A DNA stretch of 64,000 nt from Psychrobacter sp. TAE2020 (GCF_018919485.1 NZ_JAHLMU010000001.1:3035138-3099137); one strand, 5' to 3'; shown: positions 1 through 10,884, numbered from the stretch's first letter. Program-made: numbers and translations. Notes: generated from the letters alone by a model not told the origin.

Positions 1-1003
1 CTTTACTGAAAATGGTGTTTCGCAAGGAATTAGTGCTTATTATCGCGAAACCAAATTCGATGATCGAAACGTAAGCAATTATGTGACTGATTCGTACGGT
101 GGTACGCTTAACTACAGCTACCCAGTTGATGAGACTAAAAGAGTTAGTGCTGGTCTTAACATCGATAACACCACGGTACGTGGCGGTCGTAACCTTGGGG
201 TAGTCAACGTTGATCGTATCCTCGAAGATGGTGGTGAAGTCACTACTGCTGATGGTATTTCTACCTTTAAGAATGACTATACCACCTATAATTTATTACT
301 AGGATGGGACTATAGCACTCTAGATCGTCCGGTATTCCCAACCAAAGGTATGAGTCATACAGTAGATGGTACTATCGGTCTTGGTGATTCTAGCTTCCAA
401 AAGCTCATTTATCGCGGCAACATCTATTATCCTATCTATAAAGACTGGGTAGCGCGCGGTTATACTAAGCTGGGCTACGGTAATGATTTACCGTTTTATG
501 AAAATTTCTATGCTGGTGGTTATGGTTCAGTGCGTGGTTATGAGTCTTCAAGTTTAGGTCCTAAATCTAAAAGTTATAGCGATGCGGTCAATGGTCGGGA
601 TCGTATTAGAGATGAAGAGGTTGGTGGTAATGCTTTAGCTAGCTTCGGTGCTGAGCTGATTTTGCCCCTACCGTTTAAGGCTGATTGGGCCGATCAAGTA
701 CGGCCAGTGCTGTTCGCCGAGGGTGGACAAGTCTTTGACACTTCAGGTAGAGAGGATCGTAACTTTACGGATCCCGTTTCTCAGACTGATAATTTACCTG
801 ATCGCAGCGATCCTAATAACCCTACAAAAACAAAAAAAGTCCCACTTTTAACTCAAGATAATAAATTTCGCTTTAGTGCGGGTGTAGGTGTCACTTGGTA
901 CACGCCGATTGGGCCAATCTCAATCAGTTATGCAGTGCCGTTTGGTGACAAAGAAGGCGATGAGACAGAAAAAGTCCAGTTCCAGATCGGTAGTACGTTC
1001 TAA
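1..1003 (+). CDS. bamA: Outer membrane protein assembly factor BamA, C-terminal part (partial)
   Basis: The reading frame is open from base 2 to the stop at 1003, so the N-terminal POTRA part lies outside the window. What is left is the end of an Omp85 beta-barrel, with alternating aromatic and polar strands. The conserved barrel text GGYGSVRGYESSSLG is visible, where the VRGY/F of the L6 loop is the Omp85 hallmark, and the protein ends with an aromatic residue in QIGSTF, the beta-signal of outer-membrane proteins. BamA is the central subunit of the BAM complex, which inserts beta-barrels. It is followed by lpxD, fabZ and lpxA, the classical gammaproteobacterial order, although the usual skp gene between bamA and lpxD is absent. 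An ATG at 83 is internal and not the start. Confidence 0.93.
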   Translation, partial: FTENGVSQGISAYYRETKFDDRNVSNYVTDSYGGTLNYSYPVDETKRVSAGLNIDNTTVRGGRNLGVVNVDRILEDGGEVTTADGISTFKNDYTTYNLLLGWDYSTLDRPVFPTKGMSHTVDGTIGLGDSSFQKLIYRGNIYYPIYKDWVARGYTKLGYGNDLPFYENFYAGGYGSVRGYESSSLGPKSKSYSDAVNGRDRIRDEEVGGNALASFGAELILPLPFKADWADQVRPVLFAEGGQVFDTSGREDRNFTDPVSQTDNLPDRSDPNNPTKTKKVPLLTQDNKFRFSAGVGVTWYTPIGPISISYAVPFGDKEGDETEKVQFQIGSTF

Positions 1004-1164
1004 GACAGTTGTTAGTACAGGCAATACATAGCACAGACCGCTAGCTTTAGAACATAGGCGTAATAGATGTTAGGAAATATATCTAACATCGAAATTCGAT
1101 AGGCGGTAAGTTGACTACTCAACTTGGCGCCTACTTTCTTATACTAATAATACTAACGTTGACT

Positions 1165-2181
1165 ATGATAACGATTGAACAACTTATCAGCCATATTGAG
1201 CAGCGCCAGCCCGTATTAAATAAGGCTGCCTTGAGTATTGAGCAATTACAGGTGCAACTGACCAGTATTGGTAGCCTAACTGACGCTAAAAACACGCAAT
1301 TAAGCTTTTTAGCAGATCCGCATTACATCTCTCGTCTAGCCAGTAGCCAAGCAGGAGCCGTGCTTATCACTGAGCCATTTAGCGCTCAAGTACCTACCAG
1401 CTCTGTTGGCTTAGTAGTAGCTACGCCTTACTTAGCTTACGCTAGTGCCAGTCAGCTATTCGCCCCCAACATACCCGCTAAAGCTATTCATCCTACTGCC
1501 GTAATCGCTGATAGTGCGATTATTGCTACTGGAGTCAGCATTGGGGCCTTTTGTGTTATCGGCGAACAAGTACAGATCGGCACAGGCAGTTGTCTAGACG
1601 CGCATGTGGTGATAGAAGATCGCAGTAGCATTGGTAATTATGCAGTGATCAAATCTCAAGTAGTAGTAGCGCACGACTGTGTCATTGGTAGTCATGTGCG
1701 TCTACATGCTGGAGTAGTTATTGGCAGCGAAGGTTTTGGCTTTGCACCTACTAGTGATCGTAGCAGCAGTGGTTGGGAGCGGATTGCGCAGCTTGGTCGA
1801 GTTATTATTGGCGATCATGTCCGTATCGGCAGCAATAGCTGTGTGGATCGTGGTGCCATCGATGACACTATCATAGGCAACCATGTCATTATCGACAACT
1901 TAGTACAAATTGCGCATAACGTGCATATCGGTGACGGAACGGCTATAGCCGCTAATACAGGTATTGCTGGTAGCACTACCATCGGCAAGCGCTGCATTAT
2001 AGGCGGAGCAGTCGGCATCAATGGTCATGTTAAGATTACTGATGATGTGACATTATCAGGTATGACCATGGTGACTAAATCTATTCAGACCGCTGGCTCC
2101 TATTCTTCTGGAACAGCGGCTATGCCCACTGCCAAATGGCGACGTGCTGCGGTACGCTTTCGCCAACTTGGGGATAGCTGA
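1165..2181 (+). CDS. lpxD: UDP-3-O-(3-hydroxyacyl)glucosamine N-acyltransferase LpxD
   Basis: This enzyme catalyses the third step of lipid A synthesis, N-acylating UDP-3-O-acyl-glucosamine with 3-hydroxyacyl-ACP in the cytoplasm. The N-terminal uridine-binding domain (about residues 1-105, ending with the FLADPHY and [10 protein letters not shown] text) is followed by a long left-handed beta-helix of hexapeptide repeats (about 110-305). The catalytic histidine is probably His251 in QIAHNVHIG. The open frame extends back to a TTG at 1111, but that adds a hydrophobic leader not found in LpxD. The ATG at 1165 gives 338 residues, close to the E. coli length, and is preferred. The gene lies about 160 bp after bamA and about 110 bp before fabZ, so it is probably in the same operon. 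Confidence 0.93.
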   Translation: MITIEQLISHIEQRQPVLNKAALSIEQLQVQLTSIGSLTDAKNTQLSFLADPHYISRLASSQAGAVLITEPFSAQVPTSSVGLVVATPYLAYASASQLFAPNIPAKAIHPTAVIADSAIIATGVSIGAFCVIGEQVQIGTGSCLDAHVVIEDRSSIGNYAVIKSQVVVAHDCVIGSHVRLHAGVVIGSEGFGFAPTSDRSSSGWERIAQLGRVIIGDHVRIGSNSCVDRGAIDDTIIGNHVIIDNLVQIAHNVHIGDGTAIAANTGIAGSTTIGKRCIIGGAVGINGHVKITDDVTLSGMTMVTKSIQTAGSYSSGTAAMPTAKWRRAAVRFRQLGDS

Positions 2182-2290
2182 CGTTGATCGTTATTATTAA
2201 CTTCTATAAAATATTAATACGTTTGACTATAAATAATCTATTATTACCTACTTTTATTAACAGCCCGCAACAATCGCAAGGAAGCAAGGT

Positions 2291-2806
2291 ATGAGCGCCA
2301 TCGACATCGAGACTATTACAGACGAAGATATTAAGTCATTAGCTGAGCAAGGCTTAACCTTGCCGCTAAATTATCATACCCTTAAACATTATTTGCCACA
2401 TCGTTATCCATTTATGCTCGTCGATAGAATCACTGCCTGTAAACCTGGTGAGTGTATTACTGGTATCAAAAACGTTACTATTAATGAAGAGTTTTTTAAT
2501 GGGCATTTCCCTGATGAGCCGATTATGCCAGGTGTATTGATGGTAGAGTCGATGGCGCAAGTATCAGGAGTGTTAGGCTTTATCAGTGCAGGGCTAACCG
2601 CTGAAGATGGTTATCTGTACTTGTTTGCAGGAGTAGATAAAGTGCGTTTTAAGCGCCGAGTTATTCCTGGTGATCAGCTGATTATTCGCGCTAAAACGAT
2701 CATGCAAAAACAAGGTATTTATAAGTTCGACTGCACAGTACATGTAGGTACTGAACTAGCTGCCAGTGCGCAAGTAATGATTGCTCGCCAACAACAGCCT
2801 GCTTAA
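2291..2806 (+). CDS. fabZ: 3-hydroxyacyl-[acyl-carrier-protein] dehydratase FabZ
   Basis: FabZ dehydrates 3-hydroxyacyl-ACP in type II fatty acid synthesis and competes with LpxA and LpxD for 3-hydroxyacyl-ACP, which is why it sits between their genes. The hotdog-fold signature is complete: LPHRYPFMLVDRI near residue 35, then GHFPDEPIMPGVLMVESMAQ at 71-90, which contains the catalytic His72 and Glu86. The protein is 171 residues, with about 20 more N-terminal residues than E. coli FabZ. The start is an ATG with AGGAAGCAAGGT just upstream. There is no terminator before lpxA, although the 200-bp gap could hold an extra promoter. Confidence 0.96.
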   Translation: MSAIDIETITDEDIKSLAEQGLTLPLNYHTLKHYLPHRYPFMLVDRITACKPGECITGIKNVTINEEFFNGHFPDEPIMPGVLMVESMAQVSGVLGFISAGLTAEDGYLYLFAGVDKVRFKRRVIPGDQLIIRAKTIMQKQGIYKFDCTVHVGTELAASAQVMIARQQQPA

Positions 2807-3007
2807 TCTTATCTTTAATAATGGCTATTATTATTAATTGCTCTATTTATTGATGGCCATGAGGGTTAGTTGGCTTTCATTTTATTATCCATTCTCAAGT
2901 TGCGAGTCAATAAAGTGACTGTAGGATGCCTGTAAATAATTATCAAACCAGTTTATAATGCGAATTTGCATTACTTTTTCGTATTAAAGAATACAAAGGC
3001 CTACATT

Positions 3008-3784
3008 ATGAGTCAGATTCATCCTACCGCACTCATCTCGCCATCAGCTACCATTGATGAAACCGCTGTTATTGGACCCTATTGTGTCATTGGTGATGAG
3101 GTGACGATCGGCGCTCATACTGTATTGCATCGACATGTAGTGGTCACTAAACTTACCCGTATTGGTAAACACAATCAAATCTACCAGTTCGCTAGTATCG
3201 GTGAGGATTCACAAGATCTAAAGTATGTCGGTGAGCGTACTTGGCTTGAGATTGGCGATCATAATACTATTCGTGAAGCCTGCAGTTTGCATCGTGGCAC
3301 AGTGCAAGATAATGGCTTGACTAAAATTGGCAATCATAATTTGTTGATGGTCAATACCCATATTGCTCATGATTGTATGATTGGTGATAATAATATTTTT
3401 GCGAATAATGTTGGTCTCGCTGGGCACGTGATTATTGGCAACCACACTATAGTAGGAGGTAACTCAGGTATTCATCAGTTTTGCCGAGTCGACGATTATA
3501 GTTTGATTGGCGGTGCCAGTTTAATTTTAAAAGACGTAGCGGCCTTCACTATGGTATCAGGTAATCCTGCCAGTACTCATGGACTCAATGTCGAGGGTAT
3601 GCGTCGCAAAGGTTGGACGCAAGAGACTATAAATATTTTGCGCCAAGCTTATGTCACTATCTTTAGATCAGGATTAACCACTGCCCAAGCACTGGCAAAA
3701 TTGCATCAGCAATTACCACAAGAGCCTAAAATCCAGTTGCTAATTGATTCGTTAGCAAATAGTAAACGCGGGGTAGTTCGCTAA
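3008..3784 (+). CDS. lpxA: UDP-N-acetylglucosamine O-acyltransferase LpxA
   Basis: LpxA carries out the first committed step of lipid A synthesis, O-acylation of UDP-GlcNAc. The body is a left-handed beta-helix of hexapeptide repeats starting IHPTALISPSA, with the active-site text NTHIAHDC where His121 corresponds to the catalytic histidine of E. coli LpxA. A C-terminal helical domain follows. The frame is open to 2966, but the ATG at 3008 (MSQIHPTA) fits the family N-terminus and has AAAGG about 10 nt upstream, giving 258 residues. It is the last gene of the bamA-lpxD-fabZ-lpxA run and is followed by a terminator at 3841. Confidence 0.95.
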   Translation: MSQIHPTALISPSATIDETAVIGPYCVIGDEVTIGAHTVLHRHVVVTKLTRIGKHNQIYQFASIGEDSQDLKYVGERTWLEIGDHNTIREACSLHRGTVQDNGLTKIGNHNLLMVNTHIAHDCMIGDNNIFANNVGLAGHVIIGNHTIVGGNSGIHQFCRVDDYSLIGGASLILKDVAAFTMVSGNPASTHGLNVEGMRRKGWTQETINILRQAYVTIFRSGLTTAQALAKLHQQLPQEPKIQLLIDSLANSKRGVVR

Positions 3785-3840
3785 CTAATAGTCTGTCATT
3801 GTTAGCCGATATTAATCGTGCCAATACTTTAATTTACTAT

Positions 3841-3867
3841 AGCCATAACTAATTGTTATGGCTTTTT
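3841..3867 (+). terminator. Rho-independent terminator after lpxA
   Basis: A perfect 9-bp stem (AGCCATAAC / GTTATGGCT) with a 5-nt loop is followed by TTTTG. It closes the lpx operon about 60 bp after lpxA. Confidence 0.75.
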
Positions 3868-4048
3868 GTATTTATGATTGCTTGACTTTTGGTGTCGATT
3901 AGCAGAAACTTTGAAATTATGTGAAGTAAGGTTGCAGTAACTTATTTTAACCAACAGCTACCTTATGATTTCTTTGATTATTTTGCGCCATTCAATGCAA
4001 TAGTTAAAGATGATCAAAGAGATTATTATTAAATTTTAGGAGTCTTGC

Positions 4049-5566
4049 ATGGCACAACAAAGGGAAAACTGGTCCGGTAGAACTGGATTCATTATAGCCG
4101 CTATCGGTTCAGCGGTAGGCTTAGGTAACATATGGCGATTTCCTTATGTGGCTTATGATAATGGTGGTGGGGCGTTCATGGTGCCTTATCTTATTGCCTT
4201 ATTAACCGCAGGTATTCCACTATTATTCTTGGACTATATTATTGGGCATAAATACCGTGCTGCTGCCCCTCGTGCTTATAAAAAGATGGTGCCTTCTGCC
4301 CAGTTTGTAGGGTGGTGGCAGACACTAGTTTCTTTCGTCATTGCCATTTATTACGCAGCAGTTATCGTTTGGGCCGGCAGTTATATGTTTTTCTCGTTTG
4401 GCCAGAAGTGGGGTGAAGATACTACCACCTTCTTTGTCAGCGACTTTGTACACCACACCGGTGACCTAACCTCAGTGTTTGTACCACAGATGTTCGTCGG
4501 TTTGCTCATCGTTTGGGCAATATCTATGTTAATTATGTTTGGCGGTATTCGTAAAGGAGTTGAACTAGCTAATAAAATTTGTCTACCATTATTGCTCATA
4601 TTATTTGGCATTATGGTATTCAAAGCAGTCAACTTACCGGGTGCGGTTATCGGCTTAAACGCTTTCTTTGAGCCAAACTGGGCGAGAATGAGTGATCCTA
4701 ACGTCTGGCTAGCGGCATATGGTCATGTATTTTTCTCACTATCAGTAGGTTTTGGTATTATGGTCACTTATGCCTCCTACCTGCAAAAGAATACTAACTT
4801 AACGGGCGCAGGCCTAGTGGTTGGTTTTGCCAACTCTTCTTTTGAGCTTATTGCTGGTATTGGTATCTTTGCTGCTATCGGCTTTATGGCCCAATCAACC
4901 GGTCAAGATGTATCAGAGGTTGCTAGTGGTGGTGTTGGGCTAGCGTTCTTCGTCTTCCCTAAAATCATTTCTACTATGGGCGCAAGCGGTGATATTGTTG
5001 GTTTCTTATTCTTTGGCTCTTTAGTAGTTGCCGGGATCAGTTCTCTAATCAGTATCCTTGAAGTCCCTATTTCTGCTTTCCAAGATAAGTTCGATTGGTC
5101 ACGCAAAAAAGCAGTTGCAGTGATAGGAGGGGTTTGTGCGATCATATCTATCTCTGCTTTCTCTACGGGCAGCTCTTTGGTACTAGTAGATGTGATCGAT
5201 CACTTTGCTAATAATATCGGTATCGTGGCTGGTGGTTTGATGTCAATTATTTGGTTGACTTGGTTTAATCGCCGTAAAATTCCAGGCTTACTTGCTCATA
5301 TCAATAGTATTTCTAGTATCAAACTAGGTGGTGCTTGGGTATTTATGCTAACCGTTATTACTCCAACTGTGCTAACTATTGCTTTGGGTCTAAAAATTGT
5401 CGATCTAGTTAAAACTCCTTATGAGGGCTACTCTACAACCATCCTATTATTATTTGGTTGGGGCATTGTAGTATTCTTTGCCTTAGGAGCATTTGTACTT
5501 AGTAGTATGAAAGGGGTATATGACGAAGAAGATGACAAGGCTCGTTTACTTGATGACGCACCTTAA
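4049..5566 (+). CDS. Na+-dependent amino acid symporter of the SNF/NSS family (MetP-like)
   Basis: This is a neurotransmitter:sodium symporter family permease of 505 residues with about 12 hydrophobic segments. The family signature of the first unwound helix is clear: GSAVGLGNIWRFPY at residues 20-33, which forms Na+ and substrate contacts in LeuT-like transporters. The start ATG has TTTTAGGAG 8 nt upstream. A tiny membrane protein gene follows 28 bp downstream and matches the MetS accessory subunit, so this is probably a MetP-type methionine/alanine importer. Substrate specificity is inferred only from that pairing. The C-terminus is acidic (DEEDDKARLLDD). No riboswitch or other regulatory structure was recognised upstream. 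Confidence 0.88.
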   Translation: MAQQRENWSGRTGFIIAAIGSAVGLGNIWRFPYVAYDNGGGAFMVPYLIALLTAGIPLLFLDYIIGHKYRAAAPRAYKKMVPSAQFVGWWQTLVSFVIAIYYAAVIVWAGSYMFFSFGQKWGEDTTTFFVSDFVHHTGDLTSVFVPQMFVGLLIVWAISMLIMFGGIRKGVELANKICLPLLLILFGIMVFKAVNLPGAVIGLNAFFEPNWARMSDPNVWLAAYGHVFFSLSVGFGIMVTYASYLQKNTNLTGAGLVVGFANSSFELIAGIGIFAAIGFMAQSTGQDVSEVASGGVGLAFFVFPKIISTMGASGDIVGFLFFGSLVVAGISSLISILEVPISAFQDKFDWSRKKAVAVIGGVCAIISISAFSTGSSLVLVDVIDHFANNIGIVAGGLMSIIWLTWFNRRKIPGLLAHINSISSIKLGGAWVFMLTVITPTVLTIALGLKIVDLVKTPYEGYSTTILLLFGWGIVVFFALGAFVLSSMKGVYDEEDDKARLLDDAP

Positions 5567-5594
5567 TAAAATGATATTTGAATAGGAAATTATT

Positions 5595-5726
5595 ATGAGT
5601 ACTTCAGCAATTATTTTTATGATTATCTCCATGGTGCTTATATGGGGCGGCTTACTTTTCTCTATCATTCACCTAAAGAACCATCCTGATATTCCCATGG
5701 ATCAACTACCAGACGATCGGGTTTAA
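5595..5726 (+). CDS. MetS-like small subunit of NSS-type methionine/alanine importer
   Basis: A 43-residue ORF begins MSTSAIIFMIISMVLIWGG and ends with a short polar tail (HLKNHPDIPMDQLPDDRV). It contains one transmembrane helix followed by a cytoplasmic-type tail. AGGAAATTATT precedes the ATG, and the gene lies 28 bp after the symporter. The small MetS subunits of the Corynebacterium MetPS system have this architecture (one helix, His/Pro/Asp-rich tail) and are required for transport by the large subunit. The assignment rests on size, topology, tail and position. Confidence 0.8.
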   Translation: MSTSAIIFMIISMVLIWGGLLFSIIHLKNHPDIPMDQLPDDRV

Positions 5727-5798
5727 TATTAGAGTTAAGATCAACAGTGTAAGGTTCTAGAGCATCAAAGTCTTTACCCTTAGCACTATGAGTTTAAT

Positions 5799-5834
5799 AA
5801 AAATGCCAGTCAGTTTTCACTGTCTGGCATTTTT
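5799..5834. terminator. Bidirectional terminator between the MetPS-like operon and tgt
   Basis: AAAAATGCCAG pairs perfectly with CTGGCATTTTT, and three further base pairs form inside the loop. It carries an A-run at one end and a T-run at the other, so it serves both convergent units. Confidence 0.85.
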
Positions 5835-5862
5835 GTTTTCGCAGATAAATCTTAACAACGAT

Positions 5863-7047
<1,185 letters not shown>

Positions 7048-7279
7048 CTAATTATAGCATTGCTGACTGTTTATTGGGACGTTGATGCTTTATAAGCTGT
7101 CAATAATGTACTAAGCGACGAATGTACTAAGCTAATAGGATAAACGGCTAACAGTTAGCTTAAGCCATAACGAAAAAAATACAGACAGTAGGGTTAGGTT
7201 GTTGCTATGGTGAGAGGCTATTAAAATAGCAGCTGTTATCTAAAAGTTAACCACTGCTACTTTGATGGGGAGATAGATT

Positions 7280-7963
7280 ATGAAAGCTACTACTTGTCTG
7301 CTGTTAGGCAGCTTATTAATATTACCAGGAGAGGCTATGGCTACCGAAGAATCTAACTATGCTATCTTCAATAAAACTGAAGACTTCGAGCTGCGTCGCT
7401 ATGATCCACAAATTATCGCCCAAACTTGGGTATCAGGTGATCAGAAGCAAGCTGGTAATAAAGGGTTTAGAATTTTGGCTGACTATATTTTTGGTAATAA
7501 TACCGCCCCAAGTGGTGAGAGTAGCAAAATAAGCATGACAACACCGGTTAAAATGCAGCCGCAAAGCTCTAGTAACAATAGTTCTAATAACAGGAACTCA
7601 GATAAAAGCGGGTCAGAGAAGATTGCTATGACTGCGCCTGTATCCATGCAAAAAGCTCAGCAACAGAACGATGGTAAGTGGCGAGTAAGGTTTGTGATGC
7701 CAAACAAATACACTATGCAGACTCTACCAAAACCTAACAATCCTGCAGTCAGTATTATCGAAGTGCCGGCGAAGACTTATGGGGTTATCAAGTTTTCAGG
7801 ACTGACTGGTAGTAAAAAAGTCGCTGCTAAGACAGCAGAATTAGAGGCTTGGATGCAAAACTTAAATATAGTAGGTACTGCTGAAATGGCCCGCTATAAT
7901 CCACCTTGGACTCTACCCTTTATGCGTCGTAATGAGATTATGATTGAGTACCAAGCAAAATAG
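7280..7963 (+). CDS. SOUL-family heme-binding protein, exported
   Basis: A 227-residue protein with a Sec signal peptide (about residues 1-21, ending GEAMA) and a SOUL/HBP fold. The family text includes YAIFNKTEDFELRRYDPQI at the start of the mature part, two repeats of the (K/S)I(S/A)MT(T/A)PV motif near 88 and 115, the segment following the second of these (VRFVMPNKYTMQTLP), and a C-terminal ARYNPPWTLPFMRRNEIMIE. SOUL proteins bind heme or porphyrin weakly; the bacterial role is unclear. A Ser/Asn-rich insertion lies between the two MT(T/A)PV motifs. It has its own GGGGAGA ribosome site and ends before a terminator shared with asd. Confidence 0.85.
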   Translation: MKATTCLLLGSLLILPGEAMATEESNYAIFNKTEDFELRRYDPQIIAQTWVSGDQKQAGNKGFRILADYIFGNNTAPSGESSKISMTTPVKMQPQSSSNNSSNNRNSDKSGSEKIAMTAPVSMQKAQQQNDGKWRVRFVMPNKYTMQTLPKPNNPAVSIIEVPAKTYGVIKFSGLTGSKKVAAKTAELEAWMQNLNIVGTAEMARYNPPWTLPFMRRNEIMIEYQAK

Positions 7964-8083
7964 CAATTTTTATTAATAAGAGGGTCTTTTACTAGTGAAT
8001 CAGTTTGGTAAGCGAGACATCATCGCTATAAATAAAGTGTTGTCGCTAATAACTTAAGCTTAAATATATCGATCTAACCCAAT

Positions 8084-8110
8084 AAAAAGACAGCCTAAGC
8101 TGTCTTTTTT
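8084..8110. terminator. Bidirectional terminator between the SOUL gene and asd
   Basis: AAAAAGACAGC / GCTGTCTTTTT with a CTAA loop: an 11-bp perfect stem including the A/T flanks, located between convergent genes. Confidence 0.88.
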
Positions 8111-8145
8111 GATTTTATTGCTAACTAAGTTTTTTATAGCACATT

Positions 8146-9279
8146 TTAGCTTTTTTGTTCGCGGATAATATTTAGCATACGACGTAAAGGTTCTGCTGCG
8201 CCCCATAACAGCTGATCACCGACAGTAAAGGCGCCTAAGTATTCAGGACCCATATTGAGCTTACGCAGACGGCCAACAGCTACAGTGAGTGTCCCAGTGA
8301 CCGCAACGGGTGTTAAGCGCTGCATACTGGCTTGTTTGTCATCTTCCACTACATCTAGCCACTCATTACCACTGTTTTTTAGCGCGGCTTCAATCTCGGC
8401 TAACGGGATATCTTTTTTAAGCTTGATAGTAAGGCCTTGCGCATGACAACGCATCGCACCGATACGCACACACATGCCATCGATAGCGATAGCGTTATCA
8501 CTGTCATTACCAAGGATTTTGTTGGTCTCAACACCGCCTTTCCATTCTTCTTTAGATTGCTTATTGTCTAATTGCACATCGATATAAGGAATCAAGCTAC
8601 CCGCGAGTGGCACGCCAAAATACTGCTGCGGAAAATCAGCTGAGCGCTGGGTGGCGGCTATTTTTTTGTCAATCTCAAGGATAGCGCTTGAAGGATCTGC
8701 TAGCTCATCAGCAACCGCATCACGTAATACGCCCATACCTTCGATCAGCTCACGCATATTATTAGCACCAGAGCCACTAGCAGCCTGATAAGTCATTGCG
8801 CTGACCCATTCAACCCAGCCTTTATTAAACAGCTCACCAATAGCCATCAGCATCAACGATACGGTACAGTTACCACCGATGAAGTCTTTTTTACCAGCAG
8901 CTAAAGCGCTGTCGATCACTTTGCGATTGACCGGATCAAGAATGATGATACTGTCATCTTCCATACGTAGAGTACTAGCAGCATCAATCCAGTAGCCATT
9001 CCAGCCACTATCACGTAAAGGCTGATGTACTTTTTGCGTATAGTCACCACCCTGGCAAGTGATAATCACCTCACAAGCGGCTAGTGCCTCAATATCATGA
9101 GCATCTTTAAGTTGGCTAGTTTCAATACCATCGAAGCTTGGCGCATCGCCACCAGCGTTACTAGTCGAAAAGAACACTGGGGTAATACCAGAAAAGTCAT
9201 TCTCATCGCGCATACGCTGTATTAGCACTGACCCGACCATACCACGCCAGCCTACCAAACCTACTGTTAAGTTGCTCAT
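8146..9279 (-). CDS. asd: Aspartate-semialdehyde dehydrogenase
   Basis: Asd reduces aspartyl phosphate to aspartate semialdehyde, the branch point to lysine/diaminopimelate, threonine and methionine. The protein starts [19 protein letters not shown], the NADP-binding loop, with the catalytic Cys138 in GGNCTVSLM and the conserved [14 protein letters not shown]. At 377 residues it belongs to the gammaproteobacterial Asd type. The open frame runs further back to 9330, but the ATG at 9279 fits the family N-terminus. It is monocistronic. DapD, later in the same pathway, is encoded near 63 kb. Confidence 0.96.
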   Translation of the reverse strand: MSNLTVGLVGWRGMVGSVLIQRMRDENDFSGITPVFFSTSNAGGDAPSFDGIETSQLKDAHDIEALAACEVIITCQGGDYTQKVHQPLRDSGWNGYWIDAASTLRMEDDSIIILDPVNRKVIDSALAAGKKDFIGGNCTVSLMLMAIGELFNKGWVEWVSAMTYQAASGSGANNMRELIEGMGVLRDAVADELADPSSAILEIDKKIAATQRSADFPQQYFGVPLAGSLIPYIDVQLDNKQSKEEWKGGVETNKILGNDSDNAIAIDGMCVRIGAMRCHAQGLTIKLKKDIPLAEIEAALKNSGNEWLDVVEDDKQASMQRLTPVAVTGTLTVAVGRLRKLNMGPEYLGAFTVGDQLLWGAAEPLRRMLNIIREQKS

Positions 9280-9586
9280 CGATTGTAATCCTTTTTTACA
9301 GTTATTTATTGCTATGTCAACCAATAACAATGCCGTGAATAGCTATAAAAAGCAAGGCGTTTACCACTATTTTAACGATTTTTTGACTACTATTCGCTAT
9401 AGATATTATAACTTTGGGTTATTAGTAGCCGCTAATGCTTTAGAAGTGCTCCCATATAAGTTGTAGAGTATTTATTTAATAGCTATACAATCAAGTCCAA
9501 ACATAGTGCACAATAGGCGTTAAAAATATTATAGTTATTCAAAACATGGTATTCATTATTCACCTGATAGTCGGTTAAACAACTTT
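9280..9586. other. Intergenic region between asd and the endonuclease-family gene
   Basis: This stretch between divergent genes must hold both promoters. It is AT-rich. A small plus-strand frame here overlaps the asd start, lacks a ribosome site and shows no recognisable protein features. I see no clear operator or RNA structure. Confidence 0.5.
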
Positions 9587-10720
9587 ATGGATTTATCTGC
9601 CCTATATTATGGTATCCAGCTGCTCGCAGGGCTGATTATTTTTGTGACGGTTTGGGGCTGGCTACCATTAGACAATTGGTGGGTGCGCGGCGTTGAGTTT
9701 CCGCGTATCCAAATTATGGTGCTGGGGTTCTCAGCTTGGCTAGGTCTATTGCTATTTTGGGCACAATGGTCGCTGTGGCAATGGCTACTATTTATAGCGC
9801 TAACTACTAGTGTCGCGTTTCAGATCAGAATGATACTGCCTTACACAAGGCTGTGGAAAAAGGAAGTGCAGAGCGCTAAAGATAGCTCTGAAGCTAAAGC
9901 GAACCAGCTTAAAATTATGGTCTCAAATGTGCTGACTCCTAATGAGAATAAGCAAAAGCTAGTTGATTTAGTCAACCAAAAACAGCCTGAGATTTTGATT
10001 ACTCTTGAGACTGATGCTGAATGGCAGCAGGCAATGAACGTGATTGAAGTTGATTACCCTTATACAGTCAAAGTGCCATTAGATAATTTATATGGTATGC
10101 ACTTATATTCTAAGCTGGAGTTGATAGATCCTGAAGTGAAGTACCTGATGATTGATGATATTCCTTCGATCCACACTCAGTTACGTCTACAGAGCGGTCG
10201 AGTCATTTGGCTATATTGTCTACACCCTATGCCGCCGAGTCCAACTGAAGCGGACAAATCTACTACTCGTGATGCTGAACTGCTGATGGTTGGTCAACAT
10301 ATCAAGAAAAATAAACAAACCGCCATCTTAGCGGGTGACTTAAATGATGTGGCTTGGTCAAAGACTACTCGTCGTTTCCAACGTATCTCAGGGCTATTAG
10401 ATCCCCGTATCGGTCGGCATTTTATCAACACTTTTCATGTAAAGTATCCGTTTTTACGATGGGCCTTGGATCATATTTTTCATAGTGCTTGTTTTACTGT
10501 GGTTGATATAAAACGTCTTCCCTCTATTGGCTCAGATCACTTTCCAGTATTGACCACCTTACAGTACCAGCCTGAAGAAACCGCCAAGCAAAAAGAGAAC
10601 GCCCCAACTCCCGAAGCTGAAGATATTAAAGAGACTGAAAATAAGATCAAGGCTGGCAAGGCAGAGGGACGTAAGGTCTCTAAAGAGCATGCAGAAGAAG
10701 CTAAAGAAAAAAACCAATAA
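9587..10720 (+). CDS. Membrane-anchored endonuclease/exonuclease/phosphatase (EEP) family protein
   Basis: The protein has 377 residues. Its N-terminus holds about three transmembrane helices (residues 5-90), followed by an EEP catalytic domain. EEP motifs are GDLNDVAWS (metal/phosphate-binding Asn), LDHIFHS and the C-terminal GSDHFPVL with its catalytic Asp-His pair. The domain sits at the membrane and the real substrate (nucleic acid, phospholipid or sugar phosphate) cannot be told from sequence. The final 45 residues are a charged Glu/Lys tail, unusual for the family and probably disordered. Its 3' side faces the putative small RNA at 10.9 kb. Confidence 0.83.
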   Translation: MDLSALYYGIQLLAGLIIFVTVWGWLPLDNWWVRGVEFPRIQIMVLGFSAWLGLLLFWAQWSLWQWLLFIALTTSVAFQIRMILPYTRLWKKEVQSAKDSSEAKANQLKIMVSNVLTPNENKQKLVDLVNQKQPEILITLETDAEWQQAMNVIEVDYPYTVKVPLDNLYGMHLYSKLELIDPEVKYLMIDDIPSIHTQLRLQSGRVIWLYCLHPMPPSPTEADKSTTRDAELLMVGQHIKKNKQTAILAGDLNDVAWSKTTRRFQRISGLLDPRIGRHFINTFHVKYPFLRWALDHIFHSACFTVVDIKRLPSIGSDHFPVLTTLQYQPEETAKQKENAPTPEAEDIKETENKIKAGKAEGRKVSKEHAEEAKEKNQ

Positions 10721-10822
10721 TAATCTTAAGTTATTGATAATCATTAATAAATAACAATTCTAATTAAGATTAACTATGCTTTATTTTATCGACTAAACAG
10801 TATTAGAAGCTTATTGAAATAT

Positions 10823-10840
10823 TGTAAGCAAATGCTTACA
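10823..10840 (+). promoter_or_regulatory. GacA-type upstream activating sequence
   Basis: A perfect TGTAAG-N6-CTTACA palindrome. This is the established GacA binding signature in front of rsmX/Y/Z genes in Pseudomonas and csrB-type genes elsewhere. It is centred about 65 bp upstream of the predicted start of the RNA at 10897, the spacing typical of GacA-activated small RNA promoters. Confidence 0.8.
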
Positions 10841-10884
10841 TCAATTGGGGCTTTTAACGTCTAGGCGAATCCTTAGGTTTGCAT

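Noticed and set aside
1702-2021. Minus-strand frames of 60 and 68 codons inside lpxD
   Set aside because: They are shadows of the hexapeptide-repeat coding frame, with no ribosome site and no protein features.
9272-9466. Plus-strand frame of 64 codons between asd and the EEP gene
   Set aside because: It overlaps the asd start in antisense, lacks a ribosome site and shows no domain or signal sequence.
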